From contig JASCIV010000554.1 of assembly GCA_030374735.1 (NCBI GenBank), positions 1-16,933 on the forward strand: a DNA stretch of 16,933 nt, written 5' to 3'. Below, piece by piece: positions 1-7,622 of this stretch. The first letter of the stretch is position 1. Every line of letters begins with the position of its first letter. The notes beneath the pieces were generated by a model. The model did no database searches and was not told the DNA's origin. It saw only the letters and a list, made by a program, of their open reading frames with translations. The DNA comes from Gracilaria caudata. Its lineage: Eukaryota > Rhodophyta > Florideophyceae > Gracilariales > Gracilariaceae. Made by a program: the position numbers and the translations under genes.

Positions 1-168
1 CCTCCATCCTCCCCTCCGCACCACCCCGGCAGAGCTTGCCTCTCCTCGACCCCCTCATCAACCGTCGTATTCCCCCCGCTCCACAAGACGGCCGCGTTCA
101 CCCGAAGGCCCTCCTTCCCCTCTTCCTTTGCTGCGATAGTGCCACCATCGTTTCCGAGGCGGCGCGCC

Positions 169-1350
169 ATGCCCCCCAGCACGCCGCGCCGCCGCAGCGG
201 CATCTTCGATGTGGAGTCTACCCGCCTCCGCTCCAACGTGGCCGATCAGGTACAGCGTGACCTGTTGCCCGCCGGTCGCATGCTCTCGGTCTTCCTTGTC
301 CTCTGCGAACTGCTTGCCGAGTTCGCCGTGCTGGCATGGTCGCAAGGGCAGACCTGCAAACCGCCCCTCCGCTTCTGGCTTTTGGTACTCATCTTCTTGC
401 AAGTCACAACCGTTCTGCTAAACTGCCTCAATATTTGTCAGCGGAGGGCAGGAATGGATTCTTTCCGCCACCACAGAAACGGGCTCTCCTCCTCCGAACT
501 TGATATGTACGCCGACGCCCCCACCGCGCCCGTTCCCCGCTCCCCCTCTCCAAATGATGTCGTTGTGCAGGTCGTGCAACACCAACCGCCACCTCCCAAC
601 GATCCAGACAGGAGGCCTTTGCTCGAACAAGACGTTTCATATGATCAAAGCATGAATGCTGCGATGCATGAGGCCAATCACAACCCCAATTCTCCACATC
701 TTGCAGACCATATCCCCCAATCTCCGCACGCCGCTTCATCGCCGTCTTCTTCCCGTGAATTCGCGCAGTACCAGCAACAACCCGAGCCGCCTTTCAACAT
801 GGTTTCGTCCCAGTTCGTTGACCGATTTATTCGAATTGTCAACTTGTGGTATCTAGCATGGTTTATCATTGGGTCCATATGGGTATCAGACGGAGGAACC
901 TGCTCTACCGAGGCACCGCATCTATATCGACTAATAGTGGCTCTCACTATAATATACTACGCTCTACTCTTCCTCCCTCTCGCATGCTTCTGTCTCATTG
1001 TTTGTTGTCTCCCTTTGTTTATCCTCGTTTATCGAATAATGCTACCGTACGCTGAGAGGGAAAGACGCCGAGCGCGCGCTGCCGATCCTGCTCAGGTTCA
1101 AAATCTCAACTCCATCACCTTTTCACCAGAAACATTTGCCGCCCACGCGGGCACTGACAGTCTGGACGACGCCAGTTGTGTGATCTGTCTTTGTGACTAC
1201 GAAGATGGTGAAACAGTGAGATTCCTGCCGTGCAAACACCACTTTCACAAAGACTGTGTTGACGTTTGGTTACGGCTCGACAAGGCATGTTGCCTATGCA
1301 AACAGGACATAGATGCCCACAATTCATCCCCTGCTTCATCCCCAGTCTGA
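169..1350 (+). CDS. Membrane-anchored RING-H2 E3 ubiquitin ligase
   Basis: 393 aa from the first ATG (169). The C-terminal RING-H2 domain has canonical spacing: C337, C340, C355, H357, H360, C363, C374, C377, with the Zn ligands read directly from the translation. The rest is membrane protein: hydrophobic stretches near residues 36-57, 69-88, 224-240 and 253-291 (the last probably two passes). A polar Pro/Ser/His-rich loop of about 130 residues separates the first pair from the rest. Known relatives (plant multi-span RING-H2 proteins) transfer ubiquitin from an E2 to membrane or ER-quality-control substrates; the substrate here is unknown. The reading frame is open upstream to base 1 with no in-frame ATG between 1 and 168. 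The 5' end could therefore be incomplete, but the Pro/Ser-rich upstream translation looks like a pyrimidine-rich leader. The gene is convergent with the acyltransferase, 307 bp away. Domain call firm, substrate unknown. Confidence 0.9.
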   Translation: MPPSTPRRRSGIFDVESTRLRSNVADQVQRDLLPAGRMLSVFLVLCELLAEFAVLAWSQGQTCKPPLRFWLLVLIFLQVTTVLLNCLNICQRRAGMDSFRHHRNGLSSSELDMYADAPTAPVPRSPSPNDVVVQVVQHQPPPPNDPDRRPLLEQDVSYDQSMNAAMHEANHNPNSPHLADHIPQSPHAASSPSSSREFAQYQQQPEPPFNMVSSQFVDRFIRIVNLWYLAWFIIGSIWVSDGGTCSTEAPHLYRLIVALTIIYYALLFLPLACFCLIVCCLPLFILVYRIMLPYAERERRRARAADPAQVQNLNSITFSPETFAAHAGTDSLDDASCVICLCDYEDGETVRFLPCKHHFHKDCVDVWLRLDKACCLCKQDIDAHNSSPASSPV

Positions 1351-1657
1351 TTTCCACTGGGTACGTTATCATGTTTTGCTTCTAACTCAATTGCTCAGCT
1401 CTGTGGCGGTATTCGAGTATTTTGGAGAACGTTCTGCTACGGCATGTTGAAGCAGATGCGTTTCGTGATGTTCTTCGTAGAAAGTCTCTCCGAGATATTG
1501 CCAGTGGAACACTAGTTGGATTTGTAAGGATCAGAGAATCGAACAGCGAATATTGACTCACCCGCGAAGACATAACCCTCTCACTCCTTGGACACGTTTT
1601 ATTCCCGACTTTCAAAATTAGAGTGAACTTGAAAGTGCCCCTAGTCGAGTTCTCTAA
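1351..1657. other. Convergent 3' intergenic region with an intron-like element
   Basis: No gene is assigned between the stops of the RING gene and the acyltransferase. On the plus strand, GTACGT at 1361 and a branch-like CTAAC followed by TTGCTCAG (ending 1398) could bound a 38-nt intron. After its removal, the RING frame continues past its TGA as an open stretch ending at the TGA at 1554-1556, with a second donor-like GTAAGG inside it. The TGA before the donor means this is not part of the RING protein as read. It may be a spliced 3' UTR or chance. Confidence 0.3.
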
Positions 1658-2767
1658 TTATGTTGTTGCGGAAGATGATCCTGACGAGGTATCGGAGTTA
1701 AGTCGCAATCCTTTGCGTAACTTCGTTCCCCGTGTTATTGAGTGGTATTCGAGCTTGTCAACGTAGGTAGACGATGAGCTCACGAGCTTCACCCCACTGA
1801 AAGCCGCCTCACTTTCTTGTACCATCATCCCATGCACGTTCTGAGCATATAACTTGGCATCTTTCTTCTCTTCTTCGGAAGGATAGTAAACAGGCAGGCG
1901 GTAATATCGGACTCTGTTCCATAGCTGACTAAGAATACCGATTAAATACGGTTGGGTATGTATAGATTCATATGTTGGGGAAAACCATTTGTACTCGTAC
2001 CGAATGAGCACCGGTGCTACCGGCAAACCCGCTACAAAAGCTCCCGTCTTAAAAGACAGCATATATCTTCCGTTTGTGGTCGTTCCCTCTGGGAAGATGG
2101 CCACCGGAGGAATTTCGAGGGCAGAATCTTGCACAAGACGCTGACGATCGGCTATGGCTTGCGAAACACTAATGCCTTTGTTTTCAATTCGGTCAATGTA
2201 AAACGCGTGCTGGCCAGCACCAACGCGGCCGATTCCCGGAATCTTCCACACGTCAGATTTGGCAACAAACGCCGGAGCATACAAGTACGCAAGTAAACAT
2301 GGGTCAGCGAGACTCGAATGATTTGTCAAAACTGTCGCCTTGCACGCCTTCTCGTGATCGTATTCCGGATGGTCGCCTCCCTCAACACTCCAAAAACCCA
2401 ATGAGAACAGTAGTGCGCGTCCAAGGAACTTCGACGCTGCTGCTACAATGCGACGTCTCCATTTGGGCAATAAGGCGGGTTCAAAATGAGTGATGTTCTG
2501 CTTTGTAACAGTCGGTCCAAATAACTTGACAACAATGTATGAAAGAAGAACAGATATAAAAGCTACAAGTAGCCGCAGTGGAATCAGAACAATGGCACAC
2601 AGTTTGATAAAACTGCCCACTAGCACATGTGGTTTCGAAGAATGCCTTCGAAACGGATCGAATGCTGGGTGTGAGACCGCTCGACGAAGGCGACCATGCT
2701 CGGCTATGAAAGCAGCCTCCGCTTTCTCGTTCGCCTCCGCTGATTCTGCGGGGTGGTTAGTGCTCAT
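1658..2767 (-). CDS. PlsC-type lysophospholipid acyltransferase (LPCAT/LPEAT-like)
   Basis: 369 aa from the ATG at 2767. It carries the acyltransferase motifs in order: HX4D as NHSSLAD (H150, D155), and FPEGTTTNG (225-233), the acceptor-phosphate motif typical of LPCAT/LPEAT rather than bacterial PlsC. A hydrophobic segment near residues 48-80 anchors it, probably to the ER. The expected reaction is transfer of acyl-CoA to a lysophospholipid (lyso-PC or lyso-PE). No EF-hand is visible, unlike LPEAT2 or animal LPCAT1/2. The frame stays open upstream to another ATG at 2998 (446 aa). I prefer 2767 because its context (GCCATGA) is better and the extra 77 residues look unlike the family; an intron-like sequence also lies between the two starts. 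The C-terminus is Ser-rich with no obvious retrieval signal. Choice of lyso-PC versus lyso-PE cannot be read from sequence. Confidence 0.88.
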   Translation of the reverse strand: MSTNHPAESAEANEKAEAAFIAEHGRLRRAVSHPAFDPFRRHSSKPHVLVGSFIKLCAIVLIPLRLLVAFISVLLSYIVVKLFGPTVTKQNITHFEPALLPKWRRRIVAAASKFLGRALLFSLGFWSVEGGDHPEYDHEKACKATVLTNHSSLADPCLLAYLYAPAFVAKSDVWKIPGIGRVGAGQHAFYIDRIENKGISVSQAIADRQRLVQDSALEIPPVAIFPEGTTTNGRYMLSFKTGAFVAGLPVAPVLIRYEYKWFSPTYESIHTQPYLIGILSQLWNRVRYYRLPVYYPSEEEKKDAKLYAQNVHGMMVQESEAAFSGVKLVSSSSTYVDKLEYHSITRGTKLRKGLRLNSDTSSGSSSATT

Positions 2768-2790
2768 GGCGTTTTCGGTCACGTAGACCG

Positions 2791-2832
2791 CTGAGGTGTA
2801 CAGACAGAATCGTCGAAGCGTTAAGTACTCAC
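2791..2832 (-). other. Candidate 42-nt leader intron of the acyltransferase gene
   Basis: On the minus strand, GTGAGT (from 2832) is followed by CTTAAC as a possible branch site and by TGTACACCTCAG as acceptor (ending 2791), 23 nt before the chosen ATG. The length, 42 nt, is a multiple of three and contains no stop, so both spliced and unspliced forms keep the upstream frame open. It is very short for a spliceosomal intron. Confidence 0.3.
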
Positions 2833-3240
2833 CACTGAAATCACAGTTGTCACCGTCGCGGCTGAGAGCTTGCAATCCAAACAAGAGGTGTTGTACAAAA
2901 AAATGCAGCGCTGTTTGTGTCAGCATCCAATGCAATCTGCCCTTCACGAAAATTATGATATCCAGAATCTCAAGAATTCCATAACAATCGTCATTCATCG
3001 TGATGCGCCAGTGCGAACAGGTTTCTTAGAAGATTGAGGGAATCTACCCTGCTTCGTTTACCGCGCCACCTGCGCCATCGAGGACCTTTATCTCCGCAAC
3101 ATTCGCCTGCAGAGAAGGGTAAAGCTTACGACCAATGCAGTAGTCCTCCACGCTTCCCTGCGCAGCGGTCTGACGTACGGATGTCTGCCACTTGAAACCA
3201 GTTCATATACTGACGTGTAATCTTTAACGCAGTTGCAACC

Positions 3241-3249
3241 ATGAGTCAT
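3241..3249. promoter_or_regulatory. GCN4/AP-1-type bZIP site ATGAGTCAT
   Basis: A perfect 9-bp match to the ATGASTCAT consensus of GCN4/AP-1 bZIP factors, directly abutting the inverted repeat. A further TGACGTG lies at 3211-3217. The cluster sits about 440-510 bp upstream of the acyltransferase ATG. Binding is inference; a 9-bp site can occur by chance. Confidence 0.4.
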
Positions 3250-3280
3250 GTTGATCCGTCATGGACCATGACGGATCAAC
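3250..3280. repeat. Perfect 15-bp inverted repeat with 1-nt spacer
   Basis: Arm GTTGATCCGTCATGG (3250-3264) is the exact reverse complement of the arm at 3266-3280, around a single A at 3265. A transcript from either strand could fold into a near-continuous hairpin, and as DNA it could form a cruciform. Each arm contains a TGACG half-site in opposite orientation. It does not look like a terminator, since no T-run follows on either side. Confidence 0.9.
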
Positions 3281-3552
3281 TCTACGCTCTTGGAAATCCA
3301 AAGGAATCATGCTAACAATCTACGAGAACATATCAAGCGGAAATGGTAGCTGTCGGTCAATCAAAACGGTTTCTACTTAAATGCGATGTTCTGAAGGAAT
3401 TTGAACGACTGCTTTGTATCCTCAGCAATATGATTATGCTCCCGTAGATAGGCTCATAGCACCGAAAACGAACTTCAGCTTGTGTGGGTCGATGTCAAGA
3501 AGAGTGGCCGAGGCATTAGAGCAACAATATTGCTAGCCAGCCAAACCAAGTT

Positions 3553-4458
3553 TTATATGACTTTCTTAACTTGTTCTAAGACCAGGAACATAACCACTGT
3601 ATGACCAGCACATCTCGAGAAGTAGGGTGCAAATCCTTTCCAAAGCGCAGAAATTCCTTCTAGACGCGCTACTTTCACCATAGCGTGAAATAAGTTGCGA
3701 TATGGCATAACCCCTTCCACCGGGCGCTGATTTTGTAGACGGGTCTTTGCCGAGTCAATCGGGAGTGTGACGACAGAGTAGCAAAATCCAGAAGTAATGG
3801 AAGCCGCTAAATGAAGTGGGACGCCATCCCGAAGAACTTGAATTCCAGTGTCACTGAAAACCTCTTTTGCCTGGTCGTAAGTACCAAGCTGGACACAGTT
3901 CGCAACCATGCTTCTTGTCACAGTCGGAGTGGCTCCTCTCCACAATCCAGTAACACCCTCTTCCCTCGCGATTCGCCACAGCGCATCGAAAATGTTGCGA
4001 TATCCCCGCCTCTTTGACGCTTCAGCTGCACCATCACTGTACATGCGCACCATGGACACCTCCACAGGTGTCGATATTGCGCTTGCTATACCTCCCGCAG
4101 CAGTACCGATAGCAAACTTCGCGCCCATTGATATCGAATTTCCATCCTTGACATAAGAGTCTCGAAGGCTGGAATACAGACCTAATCGTAAAGTGGTGTA
4201 CGAGATTTGACGGGTGAGAGCGGCTGACAAACCGGAGTACAACGCAGCGACTCCTTCCGACCTGGAGATCACTCGCGCAGCTTGCACGAAACCCTTGTAG
4301 GGAGTTTCTTTGGTGCCTTCACCTGCGATCTGCATTCGCACTTTGATCACATCTGCGGGATGAATCACGAGCCATGACAGAACTCCAGAAATTCCTCCTC
4401 GTACAAATGGTAGCAAGGAAACTTGATTCCGTCTCTTGTTCGCATTCGCTGTGGTCAT
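3553..4458 (-). CDS. Mitochondrial 2-oxoglutarate/malate carrier (SLC25A11/DTC family)
   Basis: 301 aa, the usual length for an SLC25 carrier, with three tandem repeats of about 100 residues. Carrier signatures are PADVIK at 34-39, PVEVSM at 131-136 and PIDSAK at 233-238. The second lacks the usual basic residue and reads PVEVSMVRM, as in the oxoglutarate carrier (PAEVALIRM-type). The third is followed by TRLQNQ and later by LWKGFAPYF, close to the same subfamily. The expected role is exchange of 2-oxoglutarate for malate or other dicarboxylates across the inner mitochondrial membrane, feeding the malate-aspartate shuttle and nitrogen assimilation. Plant DTC, which also carries tricarboxylates, is an equally close match. 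The start is the only sensible ATG and gives a short N-terminus typical of carriers. It diverges from the signal peptidase gene across 686 bp. Confidence 0.92.
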   Translation of the reverse strand: MTTANANKRRNQVSLLPFVRGGISGVLSWLVIHPADVIKVRMQIAGEGTKETPYKGFVQAARVISRSEGVAALYSGLSAALTRQISYTTLRLGLYSSLRDSYVKDGNSISMGAKFAIGTAAGGIASAISTPVEVSMVRMYSDGAAEASKRRGYRNIFDALWRIAREEGVTGLWRGATPTVTRSMVANCVQLGTYDQAKEVFSDTGIQVLRDGVPLHLAASITSGFCYSVVTLPIDSAKTRLQNQRPVEGVMPYRNLFHAMVKVARLEGISALWKGFAPYFSRCAGHTVVMFLVLEQVKKVI

Positions 4459-5144
4459 CGGGATGTTGGTGACAGTTAAATCTTAACGCACAGCGTAATA
4501 AATAGGTAAAGTGAATAGTGTATGTTTGTCTTTCGTCCACGGCTACAAGGCATAGATCGCAAAGGGGATCGCGGCATAGGATTGAAGACCAATATACCAA
4601 TGGCGTTATCGGTGTAGGCGCAGAGATTCCATGGATGGAACGATTCAAAATCACCGGGAATCATAGCAGAATGGACCTGACACCCTTCGGTTCGGCACTC
4701 AGCAAGTGCGGGGATTGTCATCTGGACAACAATCATCCATCAACAATCTCACATCACCCTTGTAAATGTTAGATTGATGAATGATTCAAAATTTGAAGGA
4801 CGATGAGATCGGTTCTAAATGTTAACATTTATGTTATACGCGGTAATTACTGAAAATTATGGCAAACTTACAGAGCACAAAAACGCGAGATCTCAAGAGC
4901 CTCTTCTGCACCCTGGGGTAGAACGCTAGGCTCTACCTGTCGTAGCTGGCGACCAGTAGCTCGCACGGCATCCCTCTTATCTCCCGTTTGTTTCTCTGTC
5001 GCCTGTCACTTGATACTCTCTACATCACAGTGTTTGGTTTATCGCAACGGTTAAGCGTCCCAGGAGAAACGTTTCTCTATAGCTCCACATCCCTGCTTAG
5101 CATCTGTGACCTTTTCCATAATCTCTGTCCTATCCGAGACAACC
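4459..5144. promoter_or_regulatory. Divergent promoter region, carrier / signal peptidase
   Basis: No supported gene: the ORFs here are short and overlap each other. Between the two ATGs lie two AT-rich palindromes (4785-4797 and 4816-4831), two copies of TAAATGTTA (4763-4771, 4816-4824) and a weak GGTAGA/TCTACC inverted repeat around 4917-4937. The stretch from about 4960 to 5144 is pyrimidine-rich and probably the 5' leader of the peptidase. Confidence 0.5.
4816..4831. repeat. 16-bp perfect palindrome TAAATGTTAACATTTA
   Basis: Exact palindrome centred on GTTAAC. A second, odd palindrome TTCAAAATTTGAA occupies 4785-4797, 18 bp away, and TAAATGTTA recurs at 4763-4771. Together they form an AT-rich symmetric cluster in the divergent promoter, possibly sites for dimeric factors. 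Confidence 0.75.
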
Positions 5145-5906
5145 ATGCTTCGTTTGCTTTTTCTTTCGCCCCAACCCCTTTCAGTTCGGAGCCCGTTTTC
5201 TTTTTCTTCCTTGTCTCCAAGTAAGACAAATATTCGTCCTCGAACTCCCAGAGTGGCAAGAATCTGCATGAATCTCATGCCAGAACAGCGAGAGCAGCGA
5301 GACTCAGAAATCAATCGAACAGCAGACGTTTCACCGCCTCTTCAAGAGGAAAAGAAGCCATGGTTTCGCCGCTTATTAGAAGATGATCAATTCGACGACA
5401 TACGCACCTTTACAATGGCCTTTCTTGTGGCATTGTTCGTGCGCTCCACCATGATCGAACCGAGATATATTCCCTCGCTGTCCATGTATCCCACCTTCGA
5501 TATTGGAGACCAATTCTTGGTTGATAAGCTATCGCGCTTTGTGCGTCCTCCCCACGAAAACGACATCGTCGTGTTTGAGCCACCACCCGCTTTGCGTGAA
5601 CGAGGATACAAGAAGAGTGATGCATTCATTAAGCGTATCATTGCCCGGGGTGGTGACCGTGTCCATATACATGATGGTAGAGTAGAAGTCAATGGTGTTC
5701 CCAGGGAGGAACAGTTTATAAAGGAGAGTCCCAGCTATGAATGGGGTCCCGGAATCGTGCCGGAAGGATTCGTGATGGTACTGGGAGATAATCGAAACAA
5801 CAGCTATGATTCTCACGTTTGGGGCTTTTTGCCGGAGCACAATATTATCGGACGCGCTTTGGTGCGGTATTGGCCTCCAACTCGGTTTGGCACAACATTC
5901 TTTTGA
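5145..5906 (+). CDS. Plastid type I signal peptidase (thylakoidal processing peptidase)
   Basis: 253 aa from the ATG at 5145 (context ACAACCATGC). A Ser/Pro/Arg-rich leader of about 45-60 residues (starting MLRLLFLSPQPL) precedes a transmembrane segment near 88-104. The S26 catalytic boxes follow: PSLSMYPT with nucleophile Ser113, FIKRIIARGGD with general base Lys163, and GDNRNNSYDSHVWG at 214-227. The Ser-Lys dyad is intact. Relatives in plants and algae are of cyanobacterial LepB origin and remove thylakoid-transfer signals from lumen proteins such as PsbO and plastocyanin or cytochrome c6. The leader fits plastid import; mitochondrial Imp1/Imp2 are shorter and lack this box E spacing. The stop lies one base from the SURF1 stop on the other strand, so the transcripts must overlap at their 3' ends unless both end within coding sequence. 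Confidence 0.92.
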   Translation: MLRLLFLSPQPLSVRSPFSFSSLSPSKTNIRPRTPRVARICMNLMPEQREQRDSEINRTADVSPPLQEEKKPWFRRLLEDDQFDDIRTFTMAFLVALFVRSTMIEPRYIPSLSMYPTFDIGDQFLVDKLSRFVRPPHENDIVVFEPPPALRERGYKKSDAFIKRIIARGGDRVHIHDGRVEVNGVPREEQFIKESPSYEWGPGIVPEGFVMVLGDNRNNSYDSHVWGFLPEHNIIGRALVRYWPPTRFGTTFF

Positions 5907-5907
5907 A

Positions 5908-6864
5908 CTAGGAACTACGTTTTTGTCGTACCCTGAAACGCGTTAGCAGCGCAATACAAGCGCTGAGACTAAACCAGGTTATCGCATACGTTACATGCGT
6001 ACTTGGTGGAGTCCGAAACTCGGCGTACAATTCAATTCCACGAGGATAAGGCCATCCTGCCTGGGGATATGGTTCGACTAATTCCACAACCCGATCACAA
6101 CCTTCCATTCCGTATGCGTCAAGCATAGCCTTCGCATCCACATAAAACCACTCGTTCTTTGAAGGCACGTTTTCTGGTGTGAATCGATTACGCTCGTCTG
6201 TGGTCCTGACAACACCAACAAAAGATATTTGTGACACATGAGCGCTGGGATCGTCGTAGTCGAGACTTTCTGTGTTCTGGTCGAATTTTGTCATGAATGA
6301 GTACGGATTCACTTGTGCAGCGTTGCGACGTGAACGAGCTGCTAGTCGCTGAGGAATCCACCCACGATTCACTAAAACAATGCGCCCGTCGTCGGTCTTT
6401 AGTGGAGTGATAACTTGTAGACCCGTAGACCCGCCCCACTGCAACACTGGCATAGGTAAATCTTTTGGCGCTGATCGAGGGCCCACGTGCATTTCGCACT
6501 CATGCAGGAAGCGTCCTGTGATTCGAACACGACGATGATCCGTGTCTGATTCTTGGAATAGCAAGTCCGTATCGATTGGAGGGGAGCTAAGGCGATGTTT
6601 CCGCTCGACGATTAGCCTCTCTTTTCGACGTAAACGATACACTTGCCATACTCCTAATGAGAAAGTTATGGCGATTGGAACGCCAAACAGTACGGATGAG
6701 GACTGCGACCCGCTTGCTGAAGATGAAGAGTGAGCTTCTGCGGCGTGCGGAGCATTTCGCACGCTAGCCGGGGTGCGGGTAGACAGACCTCGCTGAGAGA
6801 TAAGAGAGGCGACAGATGCAGCACGCCTTGAGGGAACTAAGAGAGGAGCGATTCTGGGCAGCAT
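5908..6864 (-). CDS. SURF1: SURF1, cytochrome c oxidase assembly factor
   Basis: 318 aa. The Arg/Ser-rich, acid-free N-terminus (about 35 residues) is a mitochondrial presequence. Two transmembrane helices flank an intermembrane-space domain: TM1 near 58-76 followed by LGVWQVYRLRRK, and TM2 near 291-308 within the family signature HVTYAITWF. Other family blocks are GLQVITPL (148-155) and VNRGWIP (165-171), followed by a conserved NEWFYVD (237-243). SURF1 helps insert heme a into COX1 during complex IV assembly in the inner mitochondrial membrane. It is flanked with almost no spacer: 1 bp to the signal peptidase stop downstream and 20 bp to the stop of the upstream same-strand gene. Its promoter must therefore lie inside the upstream gene, or the two genes share a transcript. 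Confidence 0.93.
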   Translation of the reverse strand: MLPRIAPLLVPSRRAASVASLISQRGLSTRTPASVRNAPHAAEAHSSSSASGSQSSSVLFGVPIAITFSLGVWQVYRLRRKERLIVERKHRLSSPPIDTDLLFQESDTDHRRVRITGRFLHECEMHVGPRSAPKDLPMPVLQWGGSTGLQVITPLKTDDGRIVLVNRGWIPQRLAARSRRNAAQVNPYSFMTKFDQNTESLDYDDPSAHVSQISFVGVVRTTDERNRFTPENVPSKNEWFYVDAKAMLDAYGMEGCDRVVELVEPYPQAGWPYPRGIELYAEFRTPPSTHVTYAITWFSLSACIALLTRFRVRQKRSS

Positions 6865-6884
6865 GTTTAGGGGAATGCAAGCAA

Positions 6885-7622
6885 TTAAAGATAGGAGTCC
6901 AGGTAATCATCATCGAAGGCATCGGCGCCATGCAAAGCATTGATTTTGGTCTCGTTGCGACGCGTGTCCCGTTGATCTGACCACGCCATGCGCTGATTTT
7001 GCAGATCTATTTCAAATTGAGAGCGCTGTTTTCGCAGTTCACGCAGAGCCCTTTTCGCATGGCCGTACGTCTCAAACACCGCGACGATGCGCGGATGGGG
7101 GCTTGGCATCGGTTGCTTGGTTATGGTCGCAGCGCGTTGCACGAGAAGCGGAGGAACGTCTATGAGCTTGATATCAACGCGACTAGTAAGCTGACGAAGG
7201 GTTTCAGGCACGCCATGGCCGTCGCTCTCATCGTCGTTTAGCAAGTCGGGGATGCGGCTGAATAAGACTCCGCTGAACAGAAAGTACGGCCATTTGATGC
7301 GCTCCCGGACTCGCGAAATAAAGGAGGGCGCTAGCATATTTGTCAGTGGGCGTTGCAAGATGCGGTTGAATACTTGCTACATGAATCCGAAAGCAAACTT
7401 ACATCGAATTAGGCGGCGCAATTCCTCCAGAAAGTCGGTAGAGTAGTTGTTCAAATTAGACACATCAATCGTCGCTCTGCGGCGTCGTCGAGCAGAATGG
7501 GGATTCCCCTTGACGCTGCACCGCGTTGTGTTCCGCCCATACTGCCCAGAATTGGGACATGCATCTGGAAGCGTGACCGGTGTAGCCGGCAAAAAGCCCA
7601 GGATCCGAAGGCTTGTGTTCAT
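6885..7622 (-). CDS. Unknown protein with plastid-like leader, two exons
   Basis: I do not recognise this family. Joining exon 1 (7403-7622) to exon 2 (6885-7330) across a 72-nt intron gives 221 aa in frame. The junction falls in codon 74 and yields a continuous stretch reading EELRRLIR then SPSFISRVRERIKW. The N-terminus (MNTSLRILGFLPATP) has the early Phe plus Pro seen in this window's other plastid leaders, then a run of five Arg. The middle has an amphipathic RVRERIKWPYFLFSGVLF segment, possibly membrane-associated, and a Pro/Val block (IDVPPLLVQRA). The C-terminus is helical and charged, ending in an acidic FDDDYLDSYL. Plastid location is inference. The gene diverges from the RETICULATA-related gene (300 bp between ATGs) and stops 20 bp before SURF1 on the same strand. 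Confidence 0.7.
7331..7402 (-). other. 72-nt spliceosomal intron
   Basis: Minus-strand donor GTAAGT (from 7402), branch-like CTGAC about 15 nt before the acceptor, and acceptor ATGCTAG ending at 7331. Without splicing, the upstream frame ends 10 codons later at a TAG, and the downstream part would lack its leader. Splicing joins the two frames exactly. This is the best-supported intron in the window. Confidence 0.75.

Larger units (their letters stand above)
2999..3552. other. Intergenic region between carrier 3' end and acyltransferase promoter
   Basis: No convincing ORF or RNA gene. The part nearest 3553 is probably the 3' UTR of the mitochondrial carrier. The part towards 2999 is probably promoter or leader of the acyltransferase. 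It contains a TGACGTG box at 3211-3217, a GCN4/AP-1-type ATGAGTCAT at 3241-3249 and the large inverted repeat at 3250-3280. Confidence 0.5.

Noticed and set aside
139..168. Upstream GTG start for the RING gene
   Set aside because: Eukaryotic gene; the first ATG at 169 is preferred. A true start beyond the window edge was noted instead.
58..402. Minus-strand ORF opposite the RING gene start
   Set aside because: Antisense to a gene with clear domains; the product is compositionally biased and has no recognisable motif.
1620..1768. Plus-strand open stretch antisense to the acyltransferase C-terminus
   Set aside because: It reads smoothly, but the opposite strand is the end of a well-supported gene and there is no start codon.
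4474..4772. Short overlapping ORFs on both strands in the carrier / peptidase spacer
   Set aside because: No motifs, mutually overlapping, and AT-rich promoter-like composition.
6065..6085. GGTTCGACTAATTCC resembling a tRNA B box
   Set aside because: Imperfect B box within SURF1 coding sequence, with no A box or cloverleaf around it.
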